63,232 nucleotides of DNA from Mageeibacillus sp. UBA6976 (lineage in GTDB: Bacteria; Bacillota; Clostridia; Saccharofermentanales; Saccharofermentanaceae), in NCBI GenBank assembly GCA_002450155.1, contig DJYO01000003.1:1-63232 (forward strand). The letters run 5' to 3'. Each line of letters starts with the position of its first letter. The first letter of the stretch is position 1. Of this stretch, positions 61,675 through 63,232 are shown in pieces. The notes under the pieces were generated by a model that worked only from the letters and a program-made list of their open reading frames with translations, made no database searches and was not told the DNA's origin. The translations under genes and the position numbers were made by a program.

Positions 61675-63150
61675 TTATTCTCCGCAGGCTTTCTTAAGCC
61701 TCTCGATCGTGATCTCCAGAGCCTTGATCCTGGCATATTTCTTATCTGCTGATTCCAAGATATACCAAGGGGCATTCTCGGTGGAAGTCTTCTGGATCAT
61801 CTCATCGACCGCTTCTTCGTACTGATCCCACTTCTCCCTGTTGCGCCAGTCCTCGTCAGTTATCTTCCACTGTTTTTCAGGAGTATTCTGTCTCTCTTTA
61901 AAACGCTTGAGCTGAGTCTTTTTGTCTATCTGGACCCAGAACTTGATCACTACGCAGCCCCAGTCCGTAAGCTCCTTCTCAAATTCATTGATCTCGTTAT
62001 AGGCTCTCTGCCAGTCGTTCTCCGAGCAAAAGCCCTCTATCCTCTCCACCATTACCCTTCCGTACCATGTACGGTCAAAGATCGCGATGTGACCGGTCTT
62101 GGGCAGTCTGGTCCAGAAGCGCCACAGGAAATGCCTGGCCTTTTCGTGAGGCTCAGGGGACGCTATCGGGTGTACCTCAAATCCTCTTGGGTCCAGAGCC
62201 CCCGTAATGCGCTTGATATTGCCGCCCTTGCCTGCGGCATCCCAGCCTTCGTAGGCGATCACTACCGGGATCTTGCGTCTGTAGAGCTTGTAGTGGAGCA
62301 TCCTTAGCTCATCCTGAAGCTCGTTAAGCCTCTTGTCGTATTCCTCATCTGTGAGGATCTTGTCCTTAAGATCGACCTGTTTCAGAAGAGGCGTTTTTTT
62401 GAGCTTAAATGTATTCTGGAGTATGGGAGATGCCAGATCACTGTTCTTAAGTGCTGTCTCTATGCCCTGATTAATAAACTCCAGGGCCTGAAGCTCGGCG
62501 AACTTCTTGTCCTTGGCATCGATTATGTACCAGGGGGCGGAAGGGCTGTTGGTATCCTTCAGATATTTGTCGTAGACCTTAAGGCTTTCATCATAATGCT
62601 TATTCTCTAATAAGTCGTTTTTATCCACACGCCACTTGGTATCCTTGTCAGACAGGAGTTTTTCTATCCTTCTCTTCTGCTCCTTATGTCCTATATGGAA
62701 GAAGAATTTAAGGATAAGATATCCGTTATCCGTAAGCGATCTCTCAGCACGCTTGATCGACTCTATCCTAAGGTCGTAATCCTCTTCGCTCAGCTCCCCG
62801 TCAAGCACGCCGTCAGTTATCTCCTCCATCCAGAAGGTATCGTAGAAGGTAAACTTTCCCTTCATGGGGATATCTCTCATATAGCGGTACAGAAAGGGGT
62901 AACGCTTATCCTCTTCAGTCCTCTGTGGATAGGTCTTTACCTTAAAGAATCTGGGGTCGATGTTCTTTATCACCTTGCCGAGAACGCTGCCCTTGCCGGC
63001 AGCTCCCCACCCTTCAAAAATGACCATTACAGGAAGTCCTTTGTCTGCGATCTTCATCTGGCATGCGGCAAGCTTTGCCCTCTCGGATCTGACGCGCTCT
63101 GTGAGTTCTTCATCTACAGGTCTTTTGGCCTTAACAAAATCTTTAAGCAT
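61675..63150 (-). CDS. Polyphosphate kinase 2 family, tandem-domain (polyphosphate:AMP phosphotransferase type)
   Basis: A 491-residue protein made of two PPK2 domains. The first (about 1-240) has Walker A FEGWGAAGKGS but a modified second motif FYDTFWM; the second (about 260-491) has YEGWDAAGKGG and the complete FDRTWYGRVMVER and lid residues. In characterised two-domain PPK2 enzymes only the second half is catalytic and phosphorylates AMP to ADP from polyphosphate, which fits this pattern. AAGGAGG precedes the start. The phosphate transporter in the same window is a plausible but unproven partner. Confidence 0.92.
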   Translation of the reverse strand: MLKDFVKAKRPVDEELTERVRSERAKLAACQMKIADKGLPVMVIFEGWGAAGKGSVLGKVIKNIDPRFFKVKTYPQRTEEDKRYPFLYRYMRDIPMKGKFTFYDTFWMEEITDGVLDGELSEEDYDLRIESIKRAERSLTDNGYLILKFFFHIGHKEQKRRIEKLLSDKDTKWRVDKNDLLENKHYDESLKVYDKYLKDTNSPSAPWYIIDAKDKKFAELQALEFINQGIETALKNSDLASPILQNTFKLKKTPLLKQVDLKDKILTDEEYDKRLNELQDELRMLHYKLYRRKIPVVIAYEGWDAAGKGGNIKRITGALDPRGFEVHPIASPEPHEKARHFLWRFWTRLPKTGHIAIFDRTWYGRVMVERIEGFCSENDWQRAYNEINEFEKELTDWGCVVIKFWVQIDKKTQLKRFKERQNTPEKQWKITDEDWRNREKWDQYEEAVDEMIQKTSTENAPWYILESADKKYARIKALEITIERLKKACGE

Positions 63151-63170
63151 AAGTCTTCCTCCTTAAGGTC

Positions 63171-63199
63171 TTAATATCTTAATTATGCCCTGTTGTCAG
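63171..63199 (-). promoter_or_regulatory. Possible promoter of the PPK2 gene
   Basis: CTGACA and TATTAA, 17 bases apart on the minus strand. The start site would lie very close to the ribosome binding site at 63158-63164, so the assignment is tentative. Confidence 0.35.
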
Positions 63200-63232
63200 G
63201 ATAAATGCTAATCGAGTAGGGGGAATTTAATC

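Overview
The window looks like chromosome from a low-to-moderate G+C, Gram-positive anaerobe of the Clostridia (Lachnospiraceae/Oscillospirales-like). The basis is the split CpsB/CpsC/CpsD-type exopolysaccharide (EPS) control module, several lipobox lipoproteins, CUT1 sugar transport without a local ATPase, AGGAGG-type ribosome binding sites and a CarD-like regulator. I cannot name the species. I recognised no rRNA, tRNA or CRISPR array.

Layout. (1) 1-1150 is a decayed junction: the start of an IS21-type transposase gene with terminal repeats, a HicAB pair whose toxin gene is broken, and a dTDP-rhamnose reductase (rfbD) cut off after about 50 codons. (2) 1201-27146, all on the minus strand, is an EPS gene cluster. 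In transcription order it has cpsC, cpsD, cpsB, a DUF4012 protein, the priming sugar transferase, two GT2 enzymes, a GT4-like enzyme, a Wzy-like polymerase, a second GT4, two asparagine-synthetase-like proteins, a Wzx flippase, an acyltransferase, a full five-step set for UDP-ManNAc3NAcA (wbpI, wbpB, wbpD, wbpE and two copies of wbpA), rfbB and the rfbD stump. Its 5' leader (27147-27515) is crowded with inverted repeats. (3) 27516-32631 is a CUT1 sugar ABC operon whose MalF-like permease carries an enormous first extracytoplasmic loop. (4) 32676-36604 holds a secreted DUF3298-like protein, a lone CbiG-like protein, a TMEM198-like membrane protein and a tRNA-dihydrouridine synthase. (5) 36682-41608 is a plus-strand operon of two G3E/COG0523 GTPases (one fused to a DUF1980-like domain, one with 29 histidines) and TrkA-TrkH. 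(6) 41591-53212 contains a minimal DEAD-box helicase, a DeoB-DeoC fusion, a Big_2-like lipoprotein, a small membrane protein, a PAS-GGDEF protein, a saccharopine-dehydrogenase-family protein, an amino-acid ABC transporter, TrmL and a Na/Pi cotransporter. (7) 53468-60919 is a seven-gene shikimate/tyrosine operon (aroF, tyrA, aroB, aroA, aroC, a chorismate mutase-AroE-AroK fusion, aroQ). (8) 60925-63199 has carD and a tandem-domain PPK2.

The most notable discovery is upstream of aroF. A 25-codon leader reading frame (60862-60785, minus) has eight Tyr/Phe codons within eleven positions and a good ribosome binding site. It is followed by a perfect 11-bp terminator stem with a short U tail. The last four codons of the leader can form 12 uninterrupted pairs (two G-U) with the 5' arm and loop of that terminator. 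This is the full logic of ribosome-stalling attenuation, in front of an operon whose product is tyrosine. Other leads are the three-domain chorismate mutase-AroE-AroK fusion, the DeoB-DeoC fusion, the G3E GTPase-DUF1980 fusion, the paired Cys2-less AsnB-like proteins in a uronic-acid EPS locus, and the giant-loop MalF.
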